The notes: generated from the letters alone by a model not told the origin. Positions 24,591 through 36,728 are shown, counted from the first letter of the stretch. The stretch: 43,661 nt of DNA from Mycoplasmataceae bacterium (GCA_031289655.1 JAITPC010000018.1:1-43661), one strand, 5' to 3'. Numbers and translations are program-made.

Positions 24591-24596
24591 TATAAT
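24591..24596 (+). promoter_or_regulatory. -10 box of the lipoprotein operon
   Basis: TATAAT 6 nt before the ATG at 24603, about 40 nt from the divergent tig -10. Confidence 0.55.
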
Positions 24597-24602
24597 TTTG
24601 GC

Positions 24603-25193
24603 ATGAGGTTAAAATTATTGCTACTGCCAATTTTATTATCATGTTCAGCCGCAACTGTTTATTTTGCGTCTAGTTGTAGCCAAGAGACCAGTCCATATAC
24701 TAATTTACAAGTTGGCGGGGTTTATGATATTAGAAATAAAAAAGATGCTGAATATTTAACAGCATATACTAAAGCAAAATGTGATTTTTTTTCGGCTGGA
24801 ACTACTTTTTCAGCTACAAATGTTTATTCTATGAATGATTATGCTTTTAAAATAATTCATGGGACACCATCAAGTTTTAGTGATGAGACATACGGTGCAA
24901 CATTAGCATATTGAGAATTAGCTAATGCAGTAAGTAATGCGGTTCTTGACGGGATATTGTCAAAATTTCATTTTCAATTAGGTGGTAGTTCTATAGTTAG
25001 TTTAATAATTGGTATTATCGGAAGTGAAGATGATTTAGTAATTGATTTTACTAATCAAAGTGAGGTATATTGGAGAGTAGGATATAGTAGCCAAAATAAT
25101 GAAGGGTATTTTTCATTATTTGATCATGATAATAGTGATACTCTTCTTTTTTCTTATAAATCTTTATATTGATCTAATGTCAATATTTCATAA
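24603..25193 (+). CDS. Predicted surface lipoprotein
   Basis: 196 aa. The N-terminus MRLKLLLLPILLSC...VYFASSC is a short basic start, hydrophobic helix and lipobox with Cys25 as the likely acylation site. The mature part has aromatic and Gly/Ser-rich text and no recognised domain. It is the first gene of an operon: its last 17 nt overlap the acetyltransferase gene, followed by the DUF31 protease. Function unknown; surface location inferred from the lipobox. Confidence 0.75.
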
Positions 25194-25614
25194 TATTACA
25201 ATAAGCAATACACAGTTAGGGGATGTACCATATATTTTTGAGTTAGAAAATAAAAATTTTATTGATAATAACGTTTATACAATCGATCAATTAAAAAAAA
25301 TGTTTAATTCAAGAGACTATAAAATGTTTTCCATGTTTAATGGTAAAGAGTTGTGTGGGTATAGTATTTTGCATATTACTGATAAAATTGATCTAGAAAA
25401 GATATGTATTGATAAAAAGTATCAACGCCATGGCTTAGGCACATTACTATTAAACAAGATATTTGACAAATATAAAAATAAAAAAGTAATCCTTGAGGTT
25501 AATAAAAAAAATATCAATGCAATTAATTTTTATAAAAAAAATAATTTTAAGCAAATTTCAATAAGAAAAAACTATTATGCTAATAATCAAGACGCTATAA
25601 TTTTAGAAAGATAA
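25177..25614 (+). CDS. rimI: GNAT N-acetyltransferase, RimI-like
   Basis: 145 aa. The acetyl-CoA loop KYQRHGLGTLLLNKIF and the C-terminal LEVNKKNINAINFYKKNNFK are typical of RimI, which acetylates the N-terminal Ala of ribosomal S18. Other GNAT substrates are possible. The start at 25177 (MSIFHNITISN) lies inside the end of the lipoprotein gene. The stop is directly followed by the protease ATG. Confidence 0.8.
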   Translation: MSIFHNITISNTQLGDVPYIFELENKNFIDNNVYTIDQLKKMFNSRDYKMFSMFNGKELCGYSILHITDKIDLEKICIDKKYQRHGLGTLLLNKIFDKYKNKKVILEVNKKNINAINFYKKNNFKQISIRKNYYANNQDAIILER

Positions 25615-26907
25615 ATGACGAAAAAATCTAAAATTTGAATGTGAAGTATAATTGGTGCGATAGTTATTTCAACTATTTCGGTGTCATTGATAGTTAAATC
25701 ATGCAATAAATTGGAAGTAGGATATTATTTATCAACTAATGATTTATATTTAATGGAGGGTTATGATACAGTTTATATTGAGTGCTTTAATGCTCAGAAT
25801 CACAAATCTGTTTTAGAACCAGAAATATCGTCCAGCGATTCAATAGATTTAATTGGTTGAAGCGGAAATAACTATGCGATTAAGTATAGTTCATTGTCTG
25901 CTAGCGCATACTTTACTATCACATTACGAGATAAAAAAAGTAATGTATTGATTGACAATGAAAAGGTTTATTTGCACACAAGTGATGAACAGAAAAAAGT
26001 TTTTGATGAAGGCGGAATATATGAGGTAATTAGTAATCTTTCATTTCATTTTTACGGCACTAATAAAACAAGTGGTAATGTATTGAATTCAGGTTGTGTA
26101 ACACCATATGCTGGTTCTGGAACAGCGTGGATAGCAAAGCATTTAGATGATGAAGACATTTATTTTGATGATACAGGCAGTGATTATCAATATTATTTAA
26201 TGACTAATTGACATGTTGAATTGATGTTTGAAGAAATTAAGCCCAAGAGTTATTGATGGGGGAATGAATATGGAATGTACAAATTCACTCATTGCATACC
26301 AATTGAGCATGGATACACAAATGAAAATAAAGCAATTGGAACTGACACTTTTTTATATTATGTTGATTTTGGTGATGTGGTTGATACTAGAGAAAAGAAT
26401 CGTTTGAATCAAATAAATACCATATGTGATGAAAATGGGGATTATCCATTAAAATTAAGAAGCGACGCATTAGCATTGGAAGATGAATTATTCATTGGCG
26501 GCTATCCAAAAAATGCCTCTTATGATTATACTTTTGTTCCTTGTAGAACTAACGTCATACAAGGTTATGAAGGAGAAAATTGAAATAAACCAATTGAATT
26601 TGAAACCATTAGTCATTTTATGCAAACTAAAAAATATTGGTCAGTTGCTAATGATGTTCTTATGAAACCAACTGTTTGTGATCCTTTGAGTGGTGGAAGT
26701 AGTGGATCACTTGTTCTTGATAACGAGAGCAATTTGGTTGGAATATATTGAGGTGGAAGAACAATAGCAGGTACAGATGCCTATTGTGGAAATATTGAAA
26801 CATTATATAGAATCACCTCTGAGAATGGGGAATTATCCGATTTTTCTTTATCGCAGGGAAGCGTATTTCCATTATTTTCATATTTAAATTTTCCAATAGA
26901 AAGCTAA
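25615..26907 (+). CDS. DUF31-family trypsin-like serine protease, membrane or lipid anchored
   Basis: 430 aa. An N-terminal hydrophobic segment ends in VKSCNKLE (possible lipobox). The protease region shows GTAWIAKHL, the histidine motif MTNWHVE (H200, Trp encoded by UGA) and the serine motif GGSSGSLVLDN (S363) followed by LVGIYWGG. This matches DUF31 proteins, the family of the mycoplasma immunoglobulin protease MIP. The substrate cannot be assigned: no MIB-like partner was recognised in the window. Third gene of the lipoprotein-rimI operon. Confidence 0.82.
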
Positions 26908-26939
26908 TAAGAAAAATATATATTGTTAGGTAGCTTTTT
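26900..26939 (+). terminator. Terminator of the DUF31 operon
   Basis: AAAGCTA and TAGCTTTTT form a 7-bp stem across 24 nt, overlapping the protease stop codon. An AT repeat (about 26945-26960) follows. Confidence 0.5.
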
Positions 26940-26992
26940 ATTTAAATATATATATATATTTATTTTACATAGCAAATAAGTGAAATAAATTA

Positions 26993-26998
26993 TATAAT
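26993..26998 (+). promoter_or_regulatory. -10 box of the SWIB gene
   Basis: TATAAT 21 nt before the ATG, leaving a leader with Shine-Dalgarno-like GAAAGGA. Confidence 0.55.
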
Positions 26999-27019
26999 AT
27001 GATTAGAAAGGAAAAATAT

Positions 27020-27277
27020 ATGGCAAAAAAAATAAACCCAGCGTTAATGAAACCATTGACACCTAGTTCAAAACTTGCTGTTATAGTTGGAAGTAAAGCT
27101 CTTCCTAGAGCTCAGGCAATTAAAAAAACTTGAGATTACATCAAGAGTAAAGGACTTCAAGATAAGAAAAACAAAAGAATGATTAATTCTGATGGAAACT
27201 TATCTCAACTATTCAACGGAAAGAAACAAATCTCAATGTTTGAATTAGCTTCAGTAATTTCTAAAAACTTAAAGTAA
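27020..27277 (+). CDS. SWIB/MDM2-domain protein
   Basis: 85 aa, essentially one SWIB domain: KPLTPSSKLAVIVGSKALPR, then KTWDYIKSKGLQDKKNKRMI and LFNGKKQISMFELASVISKNL. SWIB domains occur in eukaryotic chromatin remodellers and in some bacteria, best known in Chlamydiae. The start at 27020 is chosen for the GAAAGGA in front. It stands out from leaderless neighbours, suggesting strong expression. An H1-like basic protein follows with its own promoter. Nucleoid function is an inference. Confidence 0.88.
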
Positions 27278-27294
27278 TTCTAAGTTAAATTACA

Positions 27295-27338
27295 AAAACA
27301 CTATTTCGTAATTGCAAAATCACGAGACAGTGTTTTTT
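27295..27338 (+). terminator. Terminator after the SWIB gene
   Basis: AAAACACT...AGTGTTTT enclosing an inner TCGT/ACGA pair, followed by a T-run. Confidence 0.7.
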
Positions 27339-27407
27339 CTTTGCACTTTTTTTTCTATTATATATAAATATATAATATATTATTAGTTAAAATATGATGG
27401 TGTATTA

Positions 27408-27413
27408 TATAAT
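27408..27413 (+). promoter_or_regulatory. -10 box of the Lys/Cys-rich gene
   Basis: TATAAT 19 nt before the ATG; AAGGAGA lies between, one of the few strong Shine-Dalgarno sites in the window. Confidence 0.6.
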
Positions 27414-27432
27414 TTAATAGTAAGGAGAGATA

Positions 27433-27549
27433 ATGGCAACTAAAAAAACATCAAAAAAAGCACCAGCAAAAAAATCACACAAATGTGGTAAAAACTGTTC
27501 TTGTTCTAAAAAAACTGGAAAAAAAGCTTCAAAAAAATCTAAAAGATAA
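27433..27549 (+). CDS. 38-aa Lys-rich basic protein with a Cys cluster
   Basis: About 16 of 38 residues are Lys, with the core HKCGKNCSCSKK between two histone-tail-like stretches (KKTSKKAPAKKS and KKASKKSKR). AAGGAGA precedes the ATG, and a clean terminator follows, so it is a real transcription unit. Composition suggests nucleic-acid binding (H1-like), with the three Cys possibly binding metal. No family recognised. Confidence 0.7.
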   Translation: MATKKTSKKAPAKKSHKCGKNCSCSKKTGKKASKKSKR

Positions 27550-27575
27550 TTTTAATTATTTGTAGATAACTTAAA

Positions 27576-27604
27576 AACGAGTGTTTAGTCGCACTCGTTT
27601 TTTT
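27576..27604. terminator. Strong intrinsic terminator, possibly shared by both strands
   Basis: AACGAGTG-TTTAGTCG-CACTCGTT with T7 on the plus strand and an A-run (T-run on minus) on the other side. It lies between the Lys/Cys-rich gene and the convergent ABC ATPase stop at 27603. Confidence 0.8.
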
Positions 27605-28340
27605 AGTTTATATTCTCTCCTATATATTTTTCTAATTCATTAGCATTCTTAAATTCATTAATCTTTTTATCATTTTTAATTTCACCTTTTTTTAGGATCA
27701 AGATTCTATCAGTTAAACTAATTATTTCGTTAGCATCATGTGAAATCAATATAATGGTAATTCTATTTTCACTTGCATACTTTTTAATAAATAATTTAAA
27801 CTCATTTCTTGTTGTGATGTCTAAACCAGTCGATAATTCATCTAGGAAAACAACTTTTGGTTTATGCAACAATGCTAAAAATATATTTAATCTTTGGCTT
27901 TGCCCTCCGCTCAAACTACTTGCATCTTTATTGTAGAAGCCATCAACTTTAAATGCCTTAACCAGAGAACCTAGCTCATCATCAGTAATATTAATTTTAT
28001 ATGAATCAATAATAAAATTAATGATACTTTTAACCGATATGTAGCTAGGATAAATAGAATCCTGAAATTGTATACCTAACATTTTATTAATATTATCCTT
28101 TTTCTTTCCAAAATTATAAATAATTCTTCCGCTGGTTGGTTTAGTTATTCCCATCATGATTTCTACAGTTGTTGTCTTACCAGCGCCATTAGCTCCAACT
28201 ATGGAAACATTTTCATTTTCATAGATATTAAATGAAAGATTTTCAATAGCAGTAAATTTTTTTTTGCCCCGCCCATAATCTTTTTTAATACTTTTCACCT
28301 CAATAAGAATTTTCTTTTTATTTATTATCTGTTTGTTCAT
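27603..28340 (-). CDS. ABC-2 type transporter, ATP-binding protein
   Basis: 245 aa. Walker A VGANGAGKTTTVEIM, Q-loop GIQFQDSIYPS, signature SSLSGGQSQRLNIF, Walker B PKVVFLDELSTGLD and H-loop ILISHDANE. The domain lies within single-cassette exporters of the CcmA/drrA type. Its ATG lies inside the end of the permease gene (16-nt overlap), so the two form one transporter. Substrate unknown. Last gene of the serS operon. Confidence 0.92.
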   Translation of the reverse strand: MNKQIINKKKILIEVKSIKKDYGRGKKKFTAIENLSFNIYENENVSIVGANGAGKTTTVEIMMGITKPTSGRIIYNFGKKKDNINKMLGIQFQDSIYPSYISVKSIINFIIDSYKINITDDELGSLVKAFKVDGFYNKDASSLSGGQSQRLNIFLALLHKPKVVFLDELSTGLDITTRNEFKLFIKKYASENRITIILISHDANEIISLTDRILILKKGEIKNDKKINEFKNANELEKYIGENIN

Positions 28341-29317
28341 TTAAATTTTTTCATCGTTACTATAAATAACAATACAATCCAAGCAAATGGCAGAGCTACT
28401 GTAGCCATTTTTTCCTGCCCATTTAATATATCAATTTTCTGGAATGGTTGCATTCCCGGAAACATTAATGTTGAATAAACTGAGTAGTTTTTTGTAAAGT
28501 CAAAAATATTTGACCCTTGCAAATTCATCATTTGGTATCAATTTGGATCCCAGTTTAAAAACTCTGGAAGGTCAGAAGGGTTAGCAAATTGATGATAACT
28601 GCCATTTCATGCTTCGAATGCAGATGTTATTATTGACTTAAATGGGGTTAATATATATCCCAGGTATCATAAAGTAGGGGTATTTCTAATAACAGCATTG
28701 GGAAGTGCTAAACCGCTTAATAGAATTGTTAACACAACGATCATAATGGAAAATGCTTGTATAGAGCCTGCTGAACGAAATAAAGCCGATAGCGCCAAAC
28801 CACAGCTTAGACTCAATATGATGATTATGAATATACAATAGGCATATTCTCCCCAATTAACATTTGCAAATACCTCCTGCATGGATGGCATATTTAATGA
28901 AGTCCCAGCAAAGTCAATATTTTGTCCAATGTTTCAATAATTAATGAAGATTAACATCGTTAAGCTTGTCATCACTATCACTGAACAAACCATAATTAAT
29001 AGATAAAATAAGCAAATACTTAATAAAATTCTTATAGGTTTAATTGGAGTAACGCTAATTCTCTTTAGTAATGAAGATTTCTTGAAATCAATAATTGTAC
29101 TGGGCAAAGTATTAATTCCAACAGCAATTGTTCCTAAACAGAATGCGCCTGGAAAAGCCATGCTGTACCCCATGCTAAAGCCTAAGGCACAAATTAATAT
29201 AAAAGGGAATATGAAAGCCATAATTGGGCCGGAGATAGATCTTCAAAAATATCCATTAATTAATCTTAAAATGGTATTGGTGCTATTTAAAGGTCGGTGT
29301 TTTAGTAAGTATTTCAT
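28325..29317 (-). CDS. ABC-2 type transporter, permease
   Basis: 330 aa with about six hydrophobic segments, such as MAFIFPFILICALGFSMGYS and YCIFIIIILSLSCGLALSAL. UGA-Trp codons break it into pieces under the standard code. After FK the TGA is Trp and the real stop is TAA at 28325. The start ATG overlaps the rnhA stop by 1 nt. It pairs with the ATPase downstream. Confidence 0.85.
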
Positions 29318-29913
29318 TATTTTTCTAGTCCTTTACTAGCTAATTTATCAGCCTTTTCATTTCCGACATTGCCACTATGTCCCTTAATTTTTATAAAGTT
29401 AATGTTAAGAACATCCTTGTATTTTTCGTCATATTCTTTTTTGTAAAATTTACTAATAGCTTCATTAGTTTTCCATTCGTCAATTCATTTTTCAATTCCG
29501 AAATAATCATAAACAATGTTGATGTTTATATTTTTGGTTTTTAGAGCTCATTCCATGGCCCTTAAGCTAGCAAATATTTCCCCTGCAACATTTCTACTTT
29601 TAAGAAATTCTGGTTTTTTTCCACTAAAACTAAATTTTGCTAGCGTTTTTGAATCAGTATTATCCCTAATTCAAACACCACTACCATATTTGTTTATTCC
29701 ATTTTTAAAACTTCCATCGACATATGCAATTGGACCCTTCAATGATAATGACTTATTTTTTTTTTGTCCTTTTAGATATTCTTTTGCTTCTTGTTCAGTT
29801 TTAAAGGATTTATAAATAGATCCGCTAAAACCATCAACTTGAGCTTTTGCGATATCTCAGTTATTATAAATTCCTGGTTTTTTTCCAATTTTGATTGCAT
29901 AATATTTTTTCAT
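29317..29913 (-). CDS. rnhA: Viroplasmin-domain ribonuclease HI
   Basis: 198 aa. The N-terminal viroplasmin (RNA:DNA hybrid-binding) domain is KYYAIKIGKKPGIYNNWDIA, then FKTEQEAKEYLKG. The RNase H domain has the catalytic set AYVDGSF, VAGEIFAS, YDYFGIEKW and GHSGNVGNEKADKLA. It degrades RNA in RNA:DNA hybrids. An RNase HII gene is also in the window (40538). It sits 3 nt after serS and overlaps the permease start. Confidence 0.92.
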
Positions 29914-29916
29914 AAA

Positions 29917-31197
<1,281 letters not shown>

Positions 31198-31203
31198 AGC
31201 TAA

Positions 31204-31209
31204 ATTATA
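31204..31209 (-). promoter_or_regulatory. -10 box of the serS operon
   Basis: TATAAT 6 nt before the serS ATG; no T-box leader is present. Confidence 0.55.
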
Positions 31210-31256
31210 ATATCACCTTTAAATTATCTTAATGAGATGGCATATATTGAATAATA

Positions 31257-31262
31257 TATAAT
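31257..31262 (+). promoter_or_regulatory. -10 box of rplU
   Basis: TATAAT 9 nt before the rplU ATG. Confidence 0.55.
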
Positions 31263-31271
31263 ATTATTAAC

Positions 31272-31571
31272 ATGTTTGCCATCATTAGTGTAGGGAATAA
31301 GCAATATAAAGTTGAAAAGGATTCAGCCATTTATGTTGAAAAAATTGTTAATGAGCCTGGAAGTTTGATTTCAGTTAAGGAAGTTTTAATGGTTGATGAT
31401 AAAATTGGTAATCCCTTTGTTAAGGGTGCTGAAGTCGTTTGTCAAATTGAAAAACATGGTAAGCAAGAAAAAATTCATATTATTCATCATATTTCTCAAA
31501 AACACCATACAAAAAGAATGGGTCATAGACAAAAATACACAAAATTAATTGTTAAAGAAATAAAGATCTAG
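31272..31571 (+). CDS. rplU: 50S ribosomal protein L21
   Basis: 99 aa: MFAIISVGNKQYKVEKDSAI at the start and HHISQKHHTKRMGHRQKYTK near the end are typical. The usual partner rpmA (L27) does not follow. Its stop codon overlaps the stop of the convergent glycosyltransferase gene. Confidence 0.95.
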   Translation: MFAIISVGNKQYKVEKDSAIYVEKIVNEPGSLISVKEVLMVDDKIGNPFVKGAEVVCQIEKHGKQEKIHIIHHISQKHHTKRMGHRQKYTKLIVKEIKI

Positions 31572-32572
31572 TTCGTTTTATTTATTCTATTTATTCTAAA
31601 TATAAAATGTAGCGTTTTTCTAACTAACCCTTTAGGATATTGTAATTTGATGCTATATTTTTCATTTGCTTCCAACATATTTTTTATCAATCTTTTATAA
31701 AATTCCTTGGATGGCCCATTAAATTTATATAAAATTGGATATATAACACATAGAGCTTTTATTGTTAAGCAACTAAAGGCAAAATAATTTAATATTGCAA
31801 TTTTCGATATTTTAGTTAGTGCTTCATATTTATTTTTTTTTAGTATTTGTGGTAAAAAATATTTATATTGATTAACAATGTCTTCAATTTTTTTTTCACT
31901 CCATTTCTTATTAGTTATTATGCTATAGCTGTTTTCTGTTTTAACGTATGCATAAGTATGATTTGAACATTTACCAATTTTTTCTATTTTTGATAAATAA
32001 TAAAGCATAAATGCATAGTCTTCATATGTGTTTGTTCCGGTGTGCCATTTAAATGGGTATTTTTTTATGAAGGAAGTTTTGAATAAATTATTTCATATAA
32101 AAAAAACATAGTTATTTTTGATAAAATCACAAGCATTTGTTCAAGGAAACATAATATAGGAATACATATAATACTTTTTTTTATCGTGCATTCTAATATT
32201 TTTACTGACAGTGATATCATATTTGCCTCATTTAGATGCTTCAACTATATGCGTGACGGCATTTTTAAAAAAATAATCATCGCTATCAATAAAAATAAAA
32301 TAATCTGTTTTAACATTTTCGATTAATACCGTTCTAACTCCAGCTAGTCCTTGATTTTTTTGATCAATGATTACGAAGTTTTTCCCAACTTTCTTTTGTC
32401 ATTTTTTTAATTTTATTAACGTGTCATCGTTGCTTCCATCATTACAACAAATATAAAATATCTTATTTTGATCATATTTTTGTGTAATAATGGAATTGAT
32501 GCAACGATCAATTGTTTTTGAACAATTATAACAAGGTATAAGGAAGGATATTTCTATTTGTTTTTTATTCAT
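31568..32572 (-). CDS. Family 2 glycosyltransferase
   Basis: 334 aa. GT-A fold start ISFLIPCYNCSKTIDRCINS, nucleotide-binding NDGSNDDTL, then the DxD-type IFIDSDDYFF. The C-terminal half is basic and helical. GT2 enzymes move sugars from nucleotide donors to lipid, protein or glycan. It is last in an operon with two surface proteins and a small membrane protein, which hints at decorating the surface (inference). The start overlaps the upstream gene by 19 nt. Confidence 0.88.
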
Positions 32573-33075
32573 TCTTTATTTTTAGTTCACTTATTAATTC
32601 CTCTTTTTACATAAATTGTGACTACAATGAATAAAGCAACATTGGTATAGTTTAATATATCCACAGCCTTACTAACTACATTATTTAATATTTGAAGATC
32701 AATTCCTTCTGGAAGAATTTTCATGTAACTAACAACATTCATAGATATTTCTATTATTGTGTATGTAAAAAAAGCAATTCAAAAGCAAATAATTGCATCA
32801 ATTATTTGAGTTATCATCAATCATGTTTTAATTTGTTCCTTCATATGTTTTTTTAATCTGTGGTACAAAATTAAAAAAGCAACGATTCAAGCAATTTGCA
32901 ATGTAATTTCGATGATTGCTGAAACAAAGGCGAAATAATCAATAGTTTTAAGTGCATTGGTATTTATGATTCAAACCCTTATAGTGTTTCAAGCTAATGC
33001 TAATGATAAAAAAAATCATGTTGAGATAACACAATTTCAAATTTTTTTGCATTCTAAGCTTTTATTCTCAGTCAT
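32554..33075 (-). CDS. Small multi-spanning membrane protein
   Basis: 173 aa, visible only when UGA is Trp (about 10 such codons). Roughly four hydrophobic segments, for example CVISTWFFLSLALAW, FVSAIIEITLQIAWIVAFLI and IIDAIICFWIAFFTY, ending in a basic tail. The start (MTENKSLECKK) overlaps the end of the surface-protein gene, and the end overlaps the glycosyltransferase. No family recognised; it may be a sugar-lipid or anchor partner. Confidence 0.72.
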
Positions 33076-34963
33076 ATTTAGGTTCAATTTCATTATTGCT
33101 AAAAGTAAAATAAGGAAAGTTACCACTAGGGTATGTTTTAGTATATGCAACTGTTATACCTCAACGCGAATTTTTTGCAAAGTTTCAACCAATCAAACTT
33201 TGGAACTGATCAGATACAGCTAGATACTCCTGATTATTAGCATCTTTTTTTTTCTCAAATCTGATTGAATTTCAAAAATTAGTAATTCTTAAATGGAAAT
33301 CATGTGATTTTGAACCAGGAACAATTCAATCTTTTCCATCCTCGTCGCTGTCGTCAAATGAACGTGGTTCACACGAATCTAATGTGACCATACTTCCATC
33401 AACAAGACCCAACCAACTTAAACCAGGGAAGTCAACGTCCATGTAGTCATTAGTGCCAAGTTGTATGTATGATCCATTATTGGTAGTCATTTTTGGAGTT
33501 AATCCACCATAATTAAATATGCCAGCATCCACCAAGTTTGTTGCTGTATAAATGGTATTAGCACTTATCCTGTTGAGTAAGTTGATGTTATACGTATAAG
33601 TGATGTCAAAACCAAATATTTCAATCTTTCAATTTCCATACGATGGCGCTGAGAAAATTGACATATTTGTGCCTTCGTGTCATACTTTTCCTTCCCACTT
33701 CATACCTGTTTCTCAACTGCTTGTTACTGATACATACTCACGGTTTGCTCTCAGTTTATATGTAATAAATGCTTGATCTTTCAAAAGATTCTCATTATTT
33801 GATGTAACCATGTAGTATCCTGTTTTCCAATTACTATAATTTTTTGCCATATCAACATCCCCAATAAATATTACATTAATATCATTTTCTGTAATCGATG
33901 GATCAATCTCATTTTTAATTTTATCAACTACTAAAACCTTGAGTGTTTCATTATTTACAACATATTTATCAAATTCATCATAATCTAAGGCACTAGGCAA
34001 TAGTGTATAGAATGAAAATTCACCAAAGTCAGATCCATCAATCACATTTAGACTAGGCACATAGTATTGGCCTAACATTTTTGCAATAATTGTTCCTGAA
34101 TTTGTTAAATATAGGCTATCAGAATTTGCTTCAAGTAAAAAGGAAACATTTCGTGTTACAGAGAAATTGATATTATGTATTTTTTCAACTTCTAAATTTA
34201 ATGTAAAATCCTGGGCAGTAATTGGATATCTAGATATGGTAGAAAGATAATCAACAAGATCATTAGTCAATGTTTCTAAGATATTAGATTTATCTTCGTA
34301 ATCAAATGTTTGATAGCTATTTAATTCTCCAATTTTGGAGCATTCTGGACGTCTAGCATAGAACATTAATAAATTATTAAAATATTCACCATTAACATAT
34401 GATAAATCAAATTTCTTGTTGATATTCAAATTAATTTCTAAATCAAAACTAAATTTATTTGTGTAATCGATAGTGCTTGGCTTTAATATAACACTATTAT
34501 CACTTGCAAATACATCAATAGAAAATTTGTTGTCATTGATTTCTTCATTAGTATATCTGTTATAAATTTCAGTGATCGTTAAATTACTTTTAATGATCAT
34601 TTCGTTACTATGAGGTTTGATACCTATTTTTTCTTCAAATAAATTATCTATTTGATCATTAATTTGTTGGTTTGATGAAATTTGCAAGTTGATGTAATCA
34701 TTAATTTCATCAGTGTTAGATTCAAATGAATATATTTGATTATTGAACGATAAATATTTTATTCCATCATATTCATACATGTCAAACAATATTGCTAAAG
34801 GGGTGGTAATTTGTCAATCGGTCATATCAAATCGATTGTCATTGATAATATTCATTTCGTATGAAATGTCATTTAACATGTAGGTCACAAAACTAGCGCC
34901 AACAGTACCTGAGGATGTGCATCCTAATGTGGTTCATTTTAAAATTTTTCCTATTGCCAACAT
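33062..34963 (-). CDS. Large surface protein with ~65-aa repeated modules (second of pair)
   Basis: 633 aa. The start MLAIGKILKWTTLGCTSSG has a short hydrophobic region and a Cys that may act as a lipobox. It contains modules of the type KIKNEIDPSITENDINVIFI also found in the upstream protein. The C-terminal domain includes FWNSIRFEKKK, similar to FWNSINLTIES in that protein. No enzyme motif is visible. It begins 1 nt after the upstream stop. Likely an adhesin-like or antigenic surface protein (inference). Confidence 0.68.
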
Positions 34964-34964
34964 T

Positions 34965-36728
34965 TTATGCGATCGCTCCTGTTTTGGCATTAAAACTTTG
35001 TTCATTTCTTGTGTCAGTAATATTGAATGCTCTATTATTGTCTAGTGATGAAACATAAAACACTAATTGTGAGGCAGAAGGAATATTTGTTGAAACCTTG
35101 TAATTACTTTCGATGGTTAGATTGATTGAATTTCAAAAAGCAGATCAATTTGAACCACCTGCGTTATTGCTTACTCAAATATCTGGCATATTATCAGTTG
35201 GGGCTTTTTGTGGCGTTGTTGATTGGAATGTTGTAGTTGATTCAATAGGTTTACCATTTCTCCTATGTCCAAAGAAATAATCTTTATCATTTTTTCTTGG
35301 GGCAACAGGGAGAAACATGTTGACATCATCTAATTGATTTCTCTCATCATGTTGTCCTGCCATTTCTGCCATGCTGTCAACATCAGTATAGATGTATGAT
35401 CCACTCGTTCAATTAGCAGTAAACTTAGTAACATAGCCTGTATTGTAAAAAATGTCCATTAAATTATATGTACCCGTGATTGCTAAATTTTTAGGCACAT
35501 CTCATGTAAAATTAACATCAATTCCTATCAAAGTAACTTTAACATCTGCGTGCCCCGCAATATTAAAGGTATTACTATTTGATGGATTGAAACCAATATA
35601 GTATGTGGACGAGTATTGACCATGAATTGTTGCTTCGTGAACTTTTAATGTGGCAGTAAAATTAAATCCCCCATTTATTGTATAACTTTCTTCAGCAGCT
35701 GTTATTGAAATATTGCAAGTTTTTGAAAAAGTAGGATTATTATAATTGCCAGCATCAGCAGTAACAGATACAACGAAATCATTCAATACAGCATACGGTG
35801 CAATTGTTCTTATTTTTTTAAGGCACAAGTCTTTTAATGCCTTGTCATTATTGCCATTTGCTATTTCGCTGCTAGCAACAGTTGCAACATCATTAACAAG
35901 CACATCAACAATAATATTATTGTCCATGGTTAATGAACTAATATTTTGGGAAACAATATCAGATTTTACTAATTTTAATGTTTGATTAAAACTTGTAGTT
36001 CCAATAATATTTGTGCTATCACTTTTACTAATGATATCAATGTCTAGATTGTAAATCTTAAGTTCTTTTTCCTGGGTAATTAATTCATACCCAGTGAATA
36101 GTACATCATAATCATTCTCCGTTACATTTGGATTTATTGTTTTCAATGCATTCACAATGCTTTGATTAAACTCAAAATCATTAATAATTTCTCCATAATC
36201 GCCTTCTAAAGTTGGAGTAAAATTTATTGCAGCATCAAATTTTAATAGTGAAAATTCTGGTGATGAGATTTCTATGCCATCAATAGAAACAAGGTCATCA
36301 AATGGTGCTACAGTTCCTCGTAGCATTAGATAAGAGTCATTTTTGACTTTATTATTTTCACTATAATCACATCCCATAACTTTAATGGAAATATCATTGC
36401 CACCCTCTATAGGTAAAATAGATAATGTAATATTTTTGCTAGTAAAGACAACTTTATTGTTATTATTATTCAAATAAGTAACAACATTATTGATTAAATT
36501 CTCATTTCTAGAAAGGTTTAAAATTGTTTCCTCTGCTATGTGATTAATATTGTTTACTTTTAATGGAACGATTAGTGGTTCATCAGTATTGTCAACACCC
36601 AATTCATTTAAATCTATTAGATGAGGTATAACTTTTTGACTAATAGAAACTGAAAAAAAAATGGAAGTAGGAATTAAAAGAGAAATGAATGCCGTACTAG
36701 ATAACATTAATATTTTTTTCTTGTTCAT
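34965..36728 (-). CDS. Large surface protein with ~65-aa repeated modules (first of pair)
   Basis: 587 aa. A signal peptide is clear (MNKKKILMLSSTAFISLLIP, then TSIFFSVSIS). At least two copies of one beta-rich module follow: ALKTINPNVTENDYDVLFT near 200 and KIRTIAPYAVLNDFVVSVT near 310, the latter ending GGFNFTATLKV. This resembles the lipoprotein-17-type repeats of mollicute variable surface proteins, a weak resemblance. First gene of the four-gene surface operon, with TATAAT 10 nt upstream. Confidence 0.7.

Noticed and set aside
24561-24602. Upstream ATG for the 24603 lipoprotein
   Set aside because: It lies before the TATAAT at 24591-24596 and would spoil the signal peptide.
31204-31271. 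T-box leader for serS
   Set aside because: The ATG is 6 nt from the -10 box, so no leader exists, and no T-box sequence is present.
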